NCBI RefSeq assembly: GCF_028609885.1 | Contig: NZ_CP063195.1 | Location: 124,001 to 188,000 of the forward strand | Source: Corynebacterium jeikeium | GTDB lineage: Bacteria; Actinomycetota; Actinomycetes; Mycobacteriales; Mycobacteriaceae | Direction: 5' to 3' | Length of the DNA: 64,000 nt | In this document: positions 36,301 through 44,538 of the stretch, in pieces | Layout of the letters: the number at the start of each line of letters is the position of its first letter | Numbering within the stretch: the stretch's first letter is position 1 | Translations under genes and position numbers: made by a program | Notes under the pieces: model-generated | What the model was told of the DNA's origin: nothing | Database searches by the model: none | The model's input: only the letters and a program-made list of their open reading frames with translations

Positions 36301-38445
36301 GATTCCAAGCTGATGTTCCTGCTTAAGCGCAAGGAGCCGGTCGCCCAGACCCTGCTTTCCACCCTCGCAGAGCTGTACGTGCAGGGCGCAGATCTGGATC
36401 TGAAGGCCCTGGCCGGTGGTCCGCGCGCCACCCTGCCGAAGGTGCCGGGCACGCAGTGGAACCTGCAGCGTCACTGGACGAACGCCCGCCCATCCTCCGG
36501 TCCTGTCGTGGATCTGCCGGGCACCCGCGTCGACCTACCCGATGGCCGCGTTGTCTTCAGTGTTCCGGCCGAAGATGTGCCGAGCATTGAACTGCTGGCC
36601 GAAGCTGCGGCAGAGGTGCTGGCCGATGGCGCCACCGTGGCCGCCACCCGCGAGCACGCCCCACTGCCGACGGCGGGCCAGCTGACGACCATCGCCGCCG
36701 GTTCCCTCGGCGGCTGGTCCCTGTCCGTTTACGCCGCCGACGCGCCCGGTGCGCAGTCGATGCCACTGGTCGCGGAGGCTTTCGTCGCCACTCTTGGTGG
36801 CGCGATTGGGGGCCTGGGGGCTGCGAGTACTGAGGGTACTAAGGGTACTGACGCCGCCTCGGCGTCAGCTGCCGCCAAGACCAGCGAGTCGCCGGCCGCC
36901 TCCGCCTCTGCCGCTTCCGCCAAGGAAAGCGCGGGCAACACGCTGCCTGAGGTTGACGAGTCCGCCGACCGGTGGGACCCGAACTCCGGCGAATCCGCTG
37001 GGGATCGCCTGCGCGCCATCGTTTCCGAATCCATGGGCTACGACATCGAGGACCTGCCGGGCGAGCTGCCACTGATCGACCTGGGCCTGGATTCTCTGAT
37101 GGGCATGCGCATCAAGAATCGTGTGGAGTACGACTTCGACCTGCCACCGCTGCAGGTTCAGGCACTCCGCGATGGCTCCGTGGATGACGTGATCGCGCTC
37201 GTGGAGCAGATGATCGCGGAGCGCCACGCGAACGCTGACAGAGCCGATGCTGCCGGTGCTGATACTGCCGACAGCGCTGAGGCCGCTGCCGGGGGAGAAG
37301 GTGGCGTCACTGGTGAAGAAGACGGTGCAGCGACCGACTACACCGCGACTGGCGGCGGCGTGGCACCGCGAGATGCGAGCGAGCGCCTGGTGTTCGCCAC
37401 CTGGGCAAAGGTCACCGGCAAGGCAGCCCAGGGCGTAACGAGCCAGCTGCCGGGCATCGACGAAGAGCAAGCCCGGGGCATCGCGGACCGCTTGACCGAA
37501 CGCTCTGGAGCGGAGGTCAGCGCCGAGGATGTGCTGGCCGCCGAAACCCTCGAGCCGCTGAGCGAGAAGGTGCGCAGCAGCCTCGAAAGCGAAGTGGAGG
37601 GCAACATCCGCGTGCTGCGGTCGCGCCCCGAAGGCAGCACTCAGCCTGCGGTGTTCCTGTTCCACCCGGCTGGTGGTTCCTCGGTGGTGTACGCGCCACT
37701 AATGCGCCGCCTGCCGGACGACGTCCCGGTCTACGGTGTGGAGCGCCTGGAAGGCGAACTCGCGGACCGCGCGGCGGCTTACCTGGAGGAGATCATCGAG
37801 CTGGCCGACGGCCGTCCGGTTCTGCTGGGAGGCTGGAGCTTCGGTGGAGCCCTGGCGTACGAAGTTGCCCACCAGCTGGGTAAGCGCGCCGCAGCGGGCG
37901 AACCGAGCGCAGAGGTCGAGCGCATCGTGCTGCTGGATACCGTGCAGCCGAAGAACCCCGCCCCGGATACGAAGGAAGAGATGCACGCGCGCTGGGATCG
38001 CTACGCGGCGTTCGCGCAGAAGACCTACGGCCTGCCGCTAGAGGTTCCGCACGAGCTGTTGGACCAGCAGGGCGAGGGCGTGATGATGCAGATGTTCCAG
38101 CAGTTCCTTACCTCCCCGGAGGCCAAGGGGATGGGCCTGCCCGCGGGCGTGCTGGAGCACCAGCGCGCCAGCTTCGTGGACAACCGCATCCTGGAATCCC
38201 TCGACTTCTGGGCCTGGGCGGATGTGAAGGCACCGGTCACGCTGTTCCGCGCGGAGCGGATGCACGACGGCGCGATCGAGCTGGAACCGGCCTACGCCGA
38301 GGTGGCACCAGACGGTGGCTGGGGTGAGATCGTCGAGGATCTGGAGATCGTCCAGCTGCGCGGCGACCACCTGGCTATTGTGGACGAGCCAGAGATCTCT
38401 AAAGTGGGACGTGTGATCGCCAAGCACATTGCGGACGGCGTTTAG
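33382..38445 (+). CDS. pks13: Polyketide synthase Pks13, mycolate condensase
   Basis: 1687 residues, a type I synthase that condenses two fatty acids into the alpha-alkyl beta-keto mycolate precursor. Order: N-terminal carrier with phosphopantetheine Ser55 (DFGLSSRD); ketosynthase with Cys293 (DTACSSSLVAI), EAHGTGT and KTNFGHTEA; acyltransferase with Ser765 (GQSMGEIAAAYA); an Ala/Ser-rich linker; second carrier with Ser1238 (DLGLDSLMGM); another variable linker; thioesterase with Ser1486 (GGWSFGGALAYEV) and the His in RGDHLAIVDEP. All catalytic residues are present. The linkers, especially the one after the second carrier (about residues 1287-1330), are low-complexity and hold a copy of the GGCGTCA word. 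Confidence 0.97.
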   Translation: MADNQQGVPTADQQSRPATIQQMREWLRTWVANTTGLDAAEISDERSMQDFGLSSRDVVVLSGDLERLLGTTLDATIAYEFNTIAALAEHLMQGRGSGAVFGGDATTSAGAASSAGGPLPLGQRDIAVVGMAGRYPGADSADEMWELFSNYCSGVGELPAGRWSEYSRDPEMTRRMEQAQLTGGYIEDIASFDAEFFGLSPLEAANMDPQQRIILQLTWEALEDAHIPANQLRGKPVGVFMGNTNNDYGMLISADPAEAHPYALTGNSSSIIANRVSYAFDFRGPSVAMDTACSSSLVAIHQAVRSLRDGDSEVAVAGGVNLLCSPFATVAFSELGVLSPTGGIRAFSDDADGIVRSDGAGVVVLKRLEDARRDGDNVLAVIKGSAVNSDGRSNGLTAPNPDAQVDVLRSAYADARIDPQAVDYVEAHGTGTILGDPIEATALGTVLGRQRDVAEPLLLGSAKTNFGHTEAAAGVAGVMKVVLAMREGVLPPSLNYTGPNPYIDFDREHLEVVEDPREWPEYSGRAIAGVSGFGFGGTNAHVVIASPDLEEEAAAGIGAGGANSAAPIGLDREDSAGEAPRVLLPVSGLLPSRRRQAAEALATYLEQNKESFTKAGDEADQLRGVALALAGHNHGRSRGVVSAATFDEAIAGLQRIAAGKQGATVKTADSPAANGPVWVFSGFGSQHRKMAKDLYGLSEFFAARLDELDQVVLAESGWSFVEMVLDDEQNYDTERAQVGITCVQIALNDLMRALGAKPAAVVGQSMGEIAAAYAVGGITAEEAVRTACHRARLMGEGERLLPEDKQGAMAVVEFGVEELATFTSEHPEYAKVEPAVYAAPGMTTVGGPAEPVQKLVEYLESEGKFARLLKVKGAGHTSMLDPILGELHYEISDLDPQPIHTPLYSTVDRGRVYQPGEVVHDAEYFLRCTRQPVWFSEATGKQFDDGYRTFIEFSPNPVALMPLMNNSFAHNASDSKLMFLLKRKEPVAQTLLSTLAELYVQGADLDLKALAGGPRATLPKVPGTQWNLQRHWTNARPSSGPVVDLPGTRVDLPDGRVVFSVPAEDVPSIELLAEAAAEVLADGATVAATREHAPLPTAGQLTTIAAGSLGGWSLSVYAADAPGAQSMPLVAEAFVATLGGAIGGLGAASTEGTKGTDAASASAAAKTSESPAASASAASAKESAGNTLPEVDESADRWDPNSGESAGDRLRAIVSESMGYDIEDLPGELPLIDLGLDSLMGMRIKNRVEYDFDLPPLQVQALRDGSVDDVIALVEQMIAERHANADRADAAGADTADSAEAAAGGEGGVTGEEDGAATDYTATGGGVAPRDASERLVFATWAKVTGKAAQGVTSQLPGIDEEQARGIADRLTERSGAEVSAEDVLAAETLEPLSEKVRSSLESEVEGNIRVLRSRPEGSTQPAVFLFHPAGGSSVVYAPLMRRLPDDVPVYGVERLEGELADRAAAYLEEIIELADGRPVLLGGWSFGGALAYEVAHQLGKRAAAGEPSAEVERIVLLDTVQPKNPAPDTKEEMHARWDRYAAFAQKTYGLPLEVPHELLDQQGEGVMMQMFQQFLTSPEAKGMGLPAGVLEHQRASFVDNRILESLDFWAWADVKAPVTLFRAERMHDGAIELEPAYAEVAPDGGWGEIVEDLEIVQLRGDHLAIVDEPEISKVGRVIAKHIADGV
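33680..33698 (-). repeat. GGCGTCA-A-rich word, copy 14 (looser)
   Basis: Minus strand reads GGTGGCGTCACCACCAAAAA, in the linker after the first carrier domain of pks13. Confidence 0.5.
37300..37322 (+). repeat. GGCGTCA-A-rich word, copy 15
   Basis: Reads GTGGCGTCACTGGTGAAGAA, with the A-rich part shifted by a few bases, in the disordered linker between the second carrier and thioesterase of pks13. Confidence 0.55.
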
Positions 38446-38519
38446 CTGAAACACGCACGGCGACTAAATAGATAGCCCCTTAGTAGAAGGGGTTTGTCGA
38501 ATACGAAGGGACTTTCACT

Positions 38520-40112
38520 GTGACTGCTGCCGATGAGGGAGCACCCGCCGCCAACGGCACCGAAGCCACCGGCGCTACCGCAGAGAAGCTGGCGGAGCTG
38601 CACCGGAGGTTGGAACAGGCGCAGGACCCGGGCTCCGAGAAGGCCAAGGCCAGGCGCGATGAGGCCGGGCTGACCACGCCCCGCCAGCGCATCGACGTGC
38701 TGCTGGACGAGGGCACGTTCGTGGAGATCGGCGCGCTGGGACGCACCCCCGGCGAGGAGGATGCCCCCTACGGCGACGGCGTGGTCACCGGCTACGGTCG
38801 GGTCGGCGGCCGCACCGTGGCGGTGTACGCCCACGATAAAACGGTGTACGGCGGCTCGGTGGGCGAGACCTTCGGCAAGAAGGTCTGCGAGGTCATGGAC
38901 ATGGCCATCCGCATCGGTTGCCCGGTCATCGGCATTAACGATTCCGGCGGCGCCCGCATTCAGGATGCCGTGATGTCCCTGGCGATGTACTCCGAGATCT
39001 CCCGCCGTCAACTGCCGCTGAGTGGCCAGTCCCCGCAGATCTCCATCCTGCTCGGCCCGTCCGCCGGTGGCGCCGTTTACGCGCCTGTGACCACCGACTT
39101 TGTAGTGGCAGTCGAAGGCCGCACGCAGATGTTCGTAACGGGCCCGGCGGTCATCGAATCGGTGACGGGCGAGAAGATTTCGATGGAAGAGCTCGGTGGG
39201 GCGCGTCAGCAAGCCCGCAACGGCAACGTCTCCTACGTCGCAACCAGCGAGGAAGACGCTTTCAACTACGTCAAGGACCTGCTGGACTTCCTGCCTTCCA
39301 GCTCCTTCGACGAGACCCCGGAGTTCTGGGCGCCTAACGACGAGCTCACCGAACGCGACTTCGAGCTGAACGACATCATCCCGGACGATCCGAACGCGGG
39401 CTACGACATCATGGAGGTGCTCACCCGCATCTTCGACGACGACAACGTGCTGGAGGTGCAGGGCGATTACGGCTCCAACGTCGTCACTGCCTTCGCCCGC
39501 ATCGACGGCCATGCGGTGGGCGTGGTGGCCAACCAGCCGATGGAGCTGGCCGGTTGCCTGGACGCCGACGCTGCGGATAAGGCCGCGCGTTTTATCCGTA
39601 TTTGTGACGCCTACAATGTCCCCCTCGTCTGGGTCGTGGATACACCCGGGTACATGCCCGGTGTGGAGCAGGAAAAGGCCGGCCTGATTCACCGCGGAGC
39701 GAAGCTGGGCTTCGCCACTGTGGAGGCGACGGTGCCGAAGGTGACCGTGGTCGTGCGCAAGGCCTTTGGCGGTGGCTATGCCGTGATGGGCTCGAAGAAC
39801 CTGGGTGCGGACATCAACCTGGTGTGGCCGACGGCGCAGATCGCTGTGATGGGTGCGGAGGCCGCCGTGGTGATGATGCAGGGCAAGGCCCTGGCCGCCA
39901 TGCCGGAAGAGCAGCGCCCGGCGGCGAAGAAGATGTTTATGGACTTCTACAACGCGAACATGACCAGCCCCTATGTGGCGGCCGAACGCGGCTACGTGGA
40001 CTCCGTCATCACCCCGGACCAGACCCGCATCCGCCTGCGCCAGGCGATGCGCCAGCTGCGCAACAAGCAGGTGGTGGATACTCCGAAGAAGCACACCATC
40101 ATGCCGATGTAG
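38520..40112 (+). CDS. accD3: Acyl-CoA carboxylase beta (carboxyltransferase) subunit, AccD3/AccD4 type
   Basis: 530 residues from GTG 38520, 74 bp after pks13. It carboxylates the C16/C18 acyl-CoA that becomes the alpha branch used by Pks13. The crotonase-like halves are both present: GINDSGGARIQDAVMSLAMY and LGPSAGGAVYAPV (N-terminal oxyanion hole), SNVVTAFARIDGHAVGVVAN, WVVDTPGYMPGVEQE and VVVRKAFGGGYAVMGSKNLG (C-terminal). VWPTAQIAVMGAEAAV is a further landmark. It ends 9 bp before the convergent DUF6230/DUF6114 operon. The alpha (biotin) subunit is not in the window. Confidence 0.95.
   Translation: MTAADEGAPAANGTEATGATAEKLAELHRRLEQAQDPGSEKAKARRDEAGLTTPRQRIDVLLDEGTFVEIGALGRTPGEEDAPYGDGVVTGYGRVGGRTVAVYAHDKTVYGGSVGETFGKKVCEVMDMAIRIGCPVIGINDSGGARIQDAVMSLAMYSEISRRQLPLSGQSPQISILLGPSAGGAVYAPVTTDFVVAVEGRTQMFVTGPAVIESVTGEKISMEELGGARQQARNGNVSYVATSEEDAFNYVKDLLDFLPSSSFDETPEFWAPNDELTERDFELNDIIPDDPNAGYDIMEVLTRIFDDDNVLEVQGDYGSNVVTAFARIDGHAVGVVANQPMELAGCLDADAADKAARFIRICDAYNVPLVWVVDTPGYMPGVEQEKAGLIHRGAKLGFATVEATVPKVTVVVRKAFGGGYAVMGSKNLGADINLVWPTAQIAVMGAEAAVVMMQGKALAAMPEEQRPAAKKMFMDFYNANMTSPYVAAERGYVDSVITPDQTRIRLRQAMRQLRNKQVVDTPKKHTIMPM
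39596..39613 (-). repeat. GGCGTCA-A-rich word, copy 16
   Basis: Minus strand reads GTAGGCGTCACAAATACGG, inside accD3 (RICDAY). Confidence 0.5.
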
Positions 40113-40121
40113 TCAGCTGCC

Positions 40122-40889
40122 CTACAGGCCGATGTTGGTTCCCGCGGGCAGTTTCAGAGTGTCGGCCTTCACGAAGTAGGTGTGCATCGTGCCATTCGTC
40201 ATCTCCAAGTGATTGGAGAGCGCGTCTGGCGTGCCGAGGCCGATCTTCTTGGCAGCTTCCTGCAGCTCCTTCGGCGCCATGTTTGCGTCGATGGGCAGCG
40301 GGATCAGCGGCAGCCCGGCCACGCGTGGCGTGACCTCCAGGGAGCTCACCACGATGTGGAAGTTCCCAGTCAGCGTGGTGGTCTGCCCCGGGCCGGTGCG
40401 CTGCCAGATGCCACCTTCCGGACCTGCACCTGCGGTGGGGAACTGCACGGACAGGTTCGTCAGAACGGCCTTGTCGGCATCGATGCGCAGCGCCGGCTTC
40501 GGACCTTGCGGGGTGGATTGTTGAATCAACGACATCTTCACGTGCCCCAGCAGGCGCGTGTTATCTGCCTTGATGATGTACGTCCCCTGCTGGACCGGCT
40601 TTTCGCCCTCGATCGGCCCCGGCGGGGTGAGGTCCATCCGCAAGTCCTCCGGCACCTCGGGCGGTGGCGGAGGTGCCGGCAAATCCGGTAGTGGCGGCGG
40701 AGGCGGCAAATCCGGCAGCGGCGGCGGAGGCGGCAAATCCGGCAGCGGCGGCGGAGGCGGAAGCTGCAGCTGCGCCTCGGCGCTTGGCGTGGACTCGACA
40801 GCCAGCGCCGCTACTAGCCCGCACATCGACGCCGCCGCGACGACGGCCTTCGCAGCGCTGGAGCCGCCGCGTTTACGCTGCTTGCTCAT
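40122..40889 (-). CDS. Secreted proline-rich-repeat protein, third gene of the DUF6230/DUF6114 operon
   Basis: 255 residues. The signal peptide (SSAAKAVVAAASMCGLVAAL) is cut near PSAEAQ. Next comes a proline-rich region made of a 9-residue repeat (LPPPPPLPD, three and a half copies) that reflects a 27-bp DNA tandem repeat. The remaining about 165 residues form a soluble domain (YIIKADNTRLLGHVKMSLI ... TLTGNFHIVVSSLEVTPRVA ... HTYFVKADTLKLPAG) whose beta-strand pattern resembles the DUF6230 protein two genes upstream. Function is unknown. The Pro region probably spans the wall. It overlaps the DUF6114 gene by 17 bp. Confidence 0.75.
   Translation of the reverse strand: MSKQRKRGGSSAAKAVVAAASMCGLVAALAVESTPSAEAQLQLPPPPPLPDLPPPPPLPDLPPPPPLPDLPAPPPPPEVPEDLRMDLTPPGPIEGEKPVQQGTYIIKADNTRLLGHVKMSLIQQSTPQGPKPALRIDADKAVLTNLSVQFPTAGAGPEGGIWQRTGPGQTTTLTGNFHIVVSSLEVTPRVAGLPLIPLPIDANMAPKELQEAAKKIGLGTPDALSNHLEMTNGTMHTYFVKADTLKLPAGTNIGL
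40678..40759. repeat. 27-bp tandem repeat (3 units)
   Basis: Units start at 40678, 40705 and 40732. They are almost identical and encode LPPPPPLPD on the minus strand. The array is a likely site of copy-number variation between strains. Confidence 0.9.
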
Positions 40890-41475
40890 CTACCTTCCTC
40901 TTCTTGCCTTTGTTCTTGCCCATCTTTTTGACGCCCTTAGGCGCCCTTTCTTCATCCGTCCACGACAGCGCCAGGGCTCCGCCGATAACGGCGCACAGGG
41001 TGCCCAGAACGAAGCCGCCGATATTCGACATAGGCAGAGCCACGATGCCGAGGATCAGGGAGGCCACGCCCGTGAGCAGGCGAGTATCCGGCTTGAACCA
41101 CGTCATGAGTGCCGAGGTGATCAGCAACGCGCCGATCAGAAGTGTGGATACGCCAGAGATCGTGGACACCTGGATGACGATGTTCGATACCTCGAAGGAC
41201 AGGTATGCCGGGACGATCATGATGATGCCCGACAGCAGCATGAAAAGCCCTGCCGCGAACGGACGCTGACGGCGCCAGTTGCCGAAGCCGCGAGTGTTCT
41301 TTATCGCGGGAACGTCCTGCTCCTCGACCTCTTGATATGCGGTGCCTTGTATCTCTGTGCCTTGGTTGGCATCGGCCTCTAGGTCTGACTGCAGGTCGTC
41401 ATCCAGGTCGGGGTCGTAGTTCGGATCTAGCTCTGGGTTCGTGTTGGGATCCGTGCCGGAGTTAGCACTCGGCAT
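40873..41475 (-). CDS. DUF6114 family membrane protein
   Basis: 200 residues from ATG 41475. The N-terminal about 70 residues are acidic and repetitive in Asp/Asn/Pro (NPELDPNYDPDLDDDLQS). Then four hydrophobic helices follow (PFAAGLFMLLSGIIMIVPAYL, VSTLLIGALLITSALMTW, LLTGVASLILGIVALPMSNI, GGFVLGTLCAVIGGALALSW) and a Lys-rich cytoplasmic tail (KGVKKMGKNKGKKRKVDE). DUF6114 is usually paired with DUF6230 in actinobacteria; the role is unknown. It overlaps both neighbours (14 bp upstream, 17 bp downstream), so the three genes are tightly coupled. The Lys tail includes a copy of the GGCGTCA word. Confidence 0.8.
   Translation of the reverse strand: MPSANSGTDPNTNPELDPNYDPDLDDDLQSDLEADANQGTEIQGTAYQEVEEQDVPAIKNTRGFGNWRRQRPFAAGLFMLLSGIIMIVPAYLSFEVSNIVIQVSTISGVSTLLIGALLITSALMTWFKPDTRLLTGVASLILGIVALPMSNIGGFVLGTLCAVIGGALALSWTDEERAPKGVKKMGKNKGKKRKVDEQAA
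40921..40938 (-). repeat. GGCGTCA-A-rich word, copy 17
   Basis: Minus strand reads AAGGGCGTCAAAAAGATG, in the Lys-rich tail of the DUF6114 gene (GVKKMG). Confidence 0.65.
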
Positions 41476-42031
41476 TGTCGTTATCCACAATCGCGATCTT
41501 GCTGCCGCCGGCGGTCATCTTGTCCGCCGACAGAGAGCTCGCCTCGATGCCCTGGCCCTTCGCAGTCAGGGAATCGGCAACGAGGCCCCAGGCGCCATCC
41601 GGGGCGTCCTTGTCGACCTTGCCCGCATTAATGCCGATCTGCGGTTTGACCAGAGTCAGGTCGCCCGTTAGCTTGCGGGCGCCGATCAGCATGTTCTCCG
41701 CGGAGAAGTTCTGGCCGGGAACGGTCATTTGGAACTTCTTATCCCCAACGCCCGGAATCTTGATTGGTGCCGTCATACAGACGTCGGTCACCTTGGCATC
41801 CTTGATGCGCAGTCGGGAGATCGCCTGGTCGCCATTGTGCATTTTGTCGACGTCGGTGAAGAGGTCGAAGCCTTTACCGTCCAGCTCCCCGACATGCATG
41901 TTGAAGATGGTGCCGGAGAGCGCCAGGTGAGCCGACACGCCGCCCTGGGCAACTGCGACGCCCATGCCTGCGGTGGCCAGCAATCCCACGCCAAGGATTG
42001 ATGCGAAACGTAGTTTGCGAGTATGTCCCAT
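41462..42031 (-). CDS. DUF6230 family secreted protein
   Basis: 189 residues from ATG 42031 (MGHTRKLRFASILGVGLLAT). A signal-like helix is cut or retained near VAVAQGGVSA. The body is predicted beta-rich (SGTIFNMHVGELDGKGFDLF, ISRLRIKDAKVTDVCMTAPI, FQMTVPGQNFSAENMLIGA, KLTGDLTLVKPQIGINAGKV) and matches DUF6230, exported actinobacterial proteins sometimes labelled cholesterol esterase without evidence. It is the first gene of the operon and overlaps DUF6114 by 14 bp. An upstream in-frame TTG at 42061 is possible but less likely. Confidence 0.8.
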   Translation of the reverse strand: MGHTRKLRFASILGVGLLATAGMGVAVAQGGVSAHLALSGTIFNMHVGELDGKGFDLFTDVDKMHNGDQAISRLRIKDAKVTDVCMTAPIKIPGVGDKKFQMTVPGQNFSAENMLIGARKLTGDLTLVKPQIGINAGKVDKDAPDGAWGLVADSLTAKGQGIEASSLSADKMTAGGSKIAIVDNDNAEC

Positions 42032-42181
42032 GCGGGTGATCTTAAACACACTTTTGGGCAAGTGGGAGGTTTTTTATCTAAAAAGATCTGATAGTTCTAA
42101 TAATTTTTCTCGCGAACTCGAGAGTGTACGAGTTATTCGCTCAAGAGTTAAGAGCCTGCTGAAAGGGTGCAGGTTGGAGCT

Positions 42182-42200
42182 AGGGGCGTCATTAAGAAAC
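42182..42200 (+). repeat. GGCGTCA-A-rich word, copy 18
   Basis: Reads GGGGCGTCATTAAGAAACG. It carries the TAA stop (minus strand) and final codons of the MFS gene. Confidence 0.75.
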
Positions 42201-43424
42201 GGTCTTATCGCGCCGCATGGCGGCAAGGGCGGTGACGAGGGCGATGAGAGTCAACAGCATCAACCACCCGATAAACAAGCCCCAACCGTGGGCGAAGAAA
42301 TAGCCGGAGACCCAACCGATGAGAGAAGAGCCGAGGTAGTAGCTCAAGATGTACAAGCTGGAGGCCTCGGCGCGATCCTGCTCGGCGACCTCGCCGACCC
42401 ACGCGCTGGCGATCGAGTGGGCGGGGAAGAAAGTAGCGGTGAAGATCAGGACTGCCACCAGCGTGGTGGGAACCGTCGGGATGAAAGCCAACAAGAGACC
42501 CGCAAGAGCCATGGCGATGCAGGCGACCACGACCTTCGCCTGGCCATAGCGGTTCACCATCTTGCCCGTGCGTGTGGAGGTCCACGTGCCCGACAGGTAG
42601 ATGACGAAAACCAGCGCGGCCAGGGATTCCGGTAGGCCGAAGGTATTAATCAGCCGGAAGGTCATGTAGTTGTACATGGAAACGAAGCTGCCCATCAAAA
42701 GGAATGGCAACAGGAAGAGCTTCAGCAAGATCGGGTCGCGCAGGTGGTTGGCGAAAGCATGCACCTCGTGGGACAGGGTGATCTTCTTCGGGGTGAAGAA
42801 GCGCTGCTGTGGCAGCACCCAGGTGGTCACAAGTGCCATCGAAAACGCGAAGAGGGCGCTGAGCAGGGTGGCAATGCGCCAATCTGTGAACTCCAGCGCG
42901 ATGCCCGGGATCAGCCTGCCGATCAGGCCGCCCAGCGAGTTGCCCGCAATATAGAACCCCATGATGCGGGGAAGGTAGCTGCGGTCGATCTCCTCGGAGA
43001 GGAAAGCCATGGTTACAGCTGGGACGCCCGCCACCGCGAAGCCCTGCAGCAGGCGCAGCGCGATGATCGACTGGATCGAGGGTAGGGCGACCAAGGCGAT
43101 GGAAAGGAGGGTGGCTGCCAAGACAGATGCCTGGATCACGCGGCGGCGGCCGAAGCGCTCGGAAACCACGCTGAGCGGAATGACCATGAAAGCCAGGCCG
43201 CCCGTGGTGGCGGAGACGGTCAGTGCGGCCAGTGAGGGCGAAATGCCGAAGTCTTCCGACAGCGCCGGGAGGACAGCCTGGGTGGCGTAGAGAGCGTTGT
43301 ACGAAGCCAGGCCTGAACACAAGGAGGCGATGAGTGCCATCTTGTAGCCCTTATCCTCCGGGGTGAGGGGGCGAACGTCTGCGGTGTTCGCAGTGTCTGC
43401 AGTGTCTGCGAGGGTGTCCGTCAC
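42192..43424 (-). CDS. MFS transporter
   Basis: 410 residues with 12 predicted helices. The loop 2-3 motif SVVSERFGRRRVIQASVLAA is the MFS signature A equivalent, and its counterpart in the second half is TRTGKMVNRYGQAKVVV. SYNALYATQAVLPALSEDFG in helix 1 resembles the YnfM-type drug/arabinose efflux branch. The GTG start at 43424 (MTDTLADTADTANTADVR) is preferred because AGGAAGGACC lies 8 bases upstream, although the frame extends further. It is divergent from a LysR regulator, the usual pairing for a regulated efflux gene. A copy of the GGCGTCA word overlaps its stop. Confidence 0.88.
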   Translation of the reverse strand: MTDTLADTADTANTADVRPLTPEDKGYKMALIASLCSGLASYNALYATQAVLPALSEDFGISPSLAALTVSATTGGLAFMVIPLSVVSERFGRRRVIQASVLAATLLSIALVALPSIQSIIALRLLQGFAVAGVPAVTMAFLSEEIDRSYLPRIMGFYIAGNSLGGLIGRLIPGIALEFTDWRIATLLSALFAFSMALVTTWVLPQQRFFTPKKITLSHEVHAFANHLRDPILLKLFLLPFLLMGSFVSMYNYMTFRLINTFGLPESLAALVFVIYLSGTWTSTRTGKMVNRYGQAKVVVACIAMALAGLLLAFIPTVPTTLVAVLIFTATFFPAHSIASAWVGEVAEQDRAEASSLYILSYYLGSSLIGWVSGYFFAHGWGLFIGWLMLLTLIALVTALAAMRRDKTVS

Positions 43425-43567
43425 CGATGAAGGTCCTTCCTGCGGGTCTGGGTAATTCTCTAGCGGCTCATGCCCACAATCGATGTATCTAGTGTGGCGC
43501 AACCAGTATCAATTCACTAAATGCAATAAATAGCTTTAGCTGTCCCGGATAGAGCATATGCTGAAGT

Positions 43568-43587
43568 GTGGGCGTCGATAAGAAGGG
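43568..43587 (+). repeat. GGCGTCA-A-rich word, copy 19 (one core mismatch)
   Basis: Reads GTGGGCGTCGATAAGAAGGG, 33-52 bp before the LysR regulator start. Confidence 0.6.
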
Positions 43588-43619
43588 CAAGAAGGAAGGT
43601 AAGAAGGAAGATACAGAGC

Positions 43620-44528
43620 GTGAAAGACCTAACGTGGCTCCTGGACTTGGCTGAAACCCAGAACATGGTGGATACGTCGCTGCGCCTGGGGATCAGTCAG
43701 TCGGCGCTTTCGCGGAGGCTATCGGCGCTGGAAAGAGAGCTCGGTGCGGAGCTGTTCGACCGCAACGGCAGGCACCTCGCCCTCAACGAATGCGGAGCCG
43801 CGCTGGCCAGGCACGCCCGCGAGGCCGACGAAGCATGGCAGCGGGGAGTCGACGAAGTACACCGGCTGATGGATCCGGAGCGGGGAACCGTGCGTGTGGA
43901 CTTCATGCACTCACTGGGCACGTGGATGGTGCCGCAGCTGCTGCGGGAGTTCAGGAACGCGCACCCACAGGTGAGGTTTGAGTTGGTGCAGGGCGCCGCA
44001 CGGCCACTGACGGACCGCGTGATAGCCGGGGAATCCGACGTAGCGATGGTGGGGCCGAAACCGCACGCGCTGGTGGAGGACGGCGAAGTGCGATGGCAGC
44101 AGCTGGCCACCCAGAGGCTGGCAATGGCGGTGCCGACGAACCACCGCTGGGCGGGGCGCAAGAGTATCAGCATCGCAGAGGCCGCGGACGAGCCCTTCGT
44201 GGCCATGCTGCCGGGGTACGGAACCCGTATGCTGTTGGACGATCTGGCGGCCGCGGCGGGCTTCCGGCCACGCCTGGTGTTTGAGTCGATGGAGCTGACC
44301 ACGATGGCGGGACTGGTAAGCGCCGGACTGGGCGTGGCCCTGCTGCCGATGGGGGACCCGAACCTGGTGGTCGCGGGCATAGAAATGCTCCCCCTCGAGG
44401 AAGACCGCGAGAGGGAGCTGGGAATGGTCTGGAGCGCACGGGCCCGGTCGGCGCCCGCCGCCGAGGCGTTCCGCGCGTTCGTCGTGGACCAGGCGGTCCG
44501 GCGCGACGGCAGGCTGCGCTTCGGCTAG
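43620..44528 (+). CDS. LysR-type transcriptional regulator
   Basis: 302 residues from GTG 43620 (MKDLTWLLDLAETQNMVDTS), preceded by AAGGAAG. The winged helix-turn-helix is residues about 17-50 (RLGISQSALSRRLSALEREL). The effector domain of the periplasmic-binding type follows (RGTVRVDFMHSLGTWMVPQL, ESDVAMVGPKPHAL, FVAMLPGYGTRMLLDDLA, LVSAGLGVALLPMGDPNL). LysR regulators usually control the divergent gene, here the MFS transporter. The 195-bp intergenic region has a weak TAGTG/CACTA inverted repeat that could be the operator. The inducer is unknown. Confidence 0.9.
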   Translation: MKDLTWLLDLAETQNMVDTSLRLGISQSALSRRLSALERELGAELFDRNGRHLALNECGAALARHAREADEAWQRGVDEVHRLMDPERGTVRVDFMHSLGTWMVPQLLREFRNAHPQVRFELVQGAARPLTDRVIAGESDVAMVGPKPHALVEDGEVRWQQLATQRLAMAVPTNHRWAGRKSISIAEAADEPFVAMLPGYGTRMLLDDLAAAAGFRPRLVFESMELTTMAGLVSAGLGVALLPMGDPNLVVAGIEMLPLEEDRERELGMVWSARARSAPAAEAFRAFVVDQAVRRDGRLRFG

Positions 44529-44538
44529 GCGCTGATCC

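Noticed and set aside
40678-40759. Regularly spaced 27-bp units considered as a CRISPR array.
   Set aside because: Units are contiguous without spacers and encode an in-frame proline repeat.
43425-43619. TAGTG ... CACTA inverted repeat between the MFS and LysR genes as a defined operator.
   Set aside because: Only five bases per arm with a 20-base spacer and no clear T-N11-A site; kept as a remark, not a feature.
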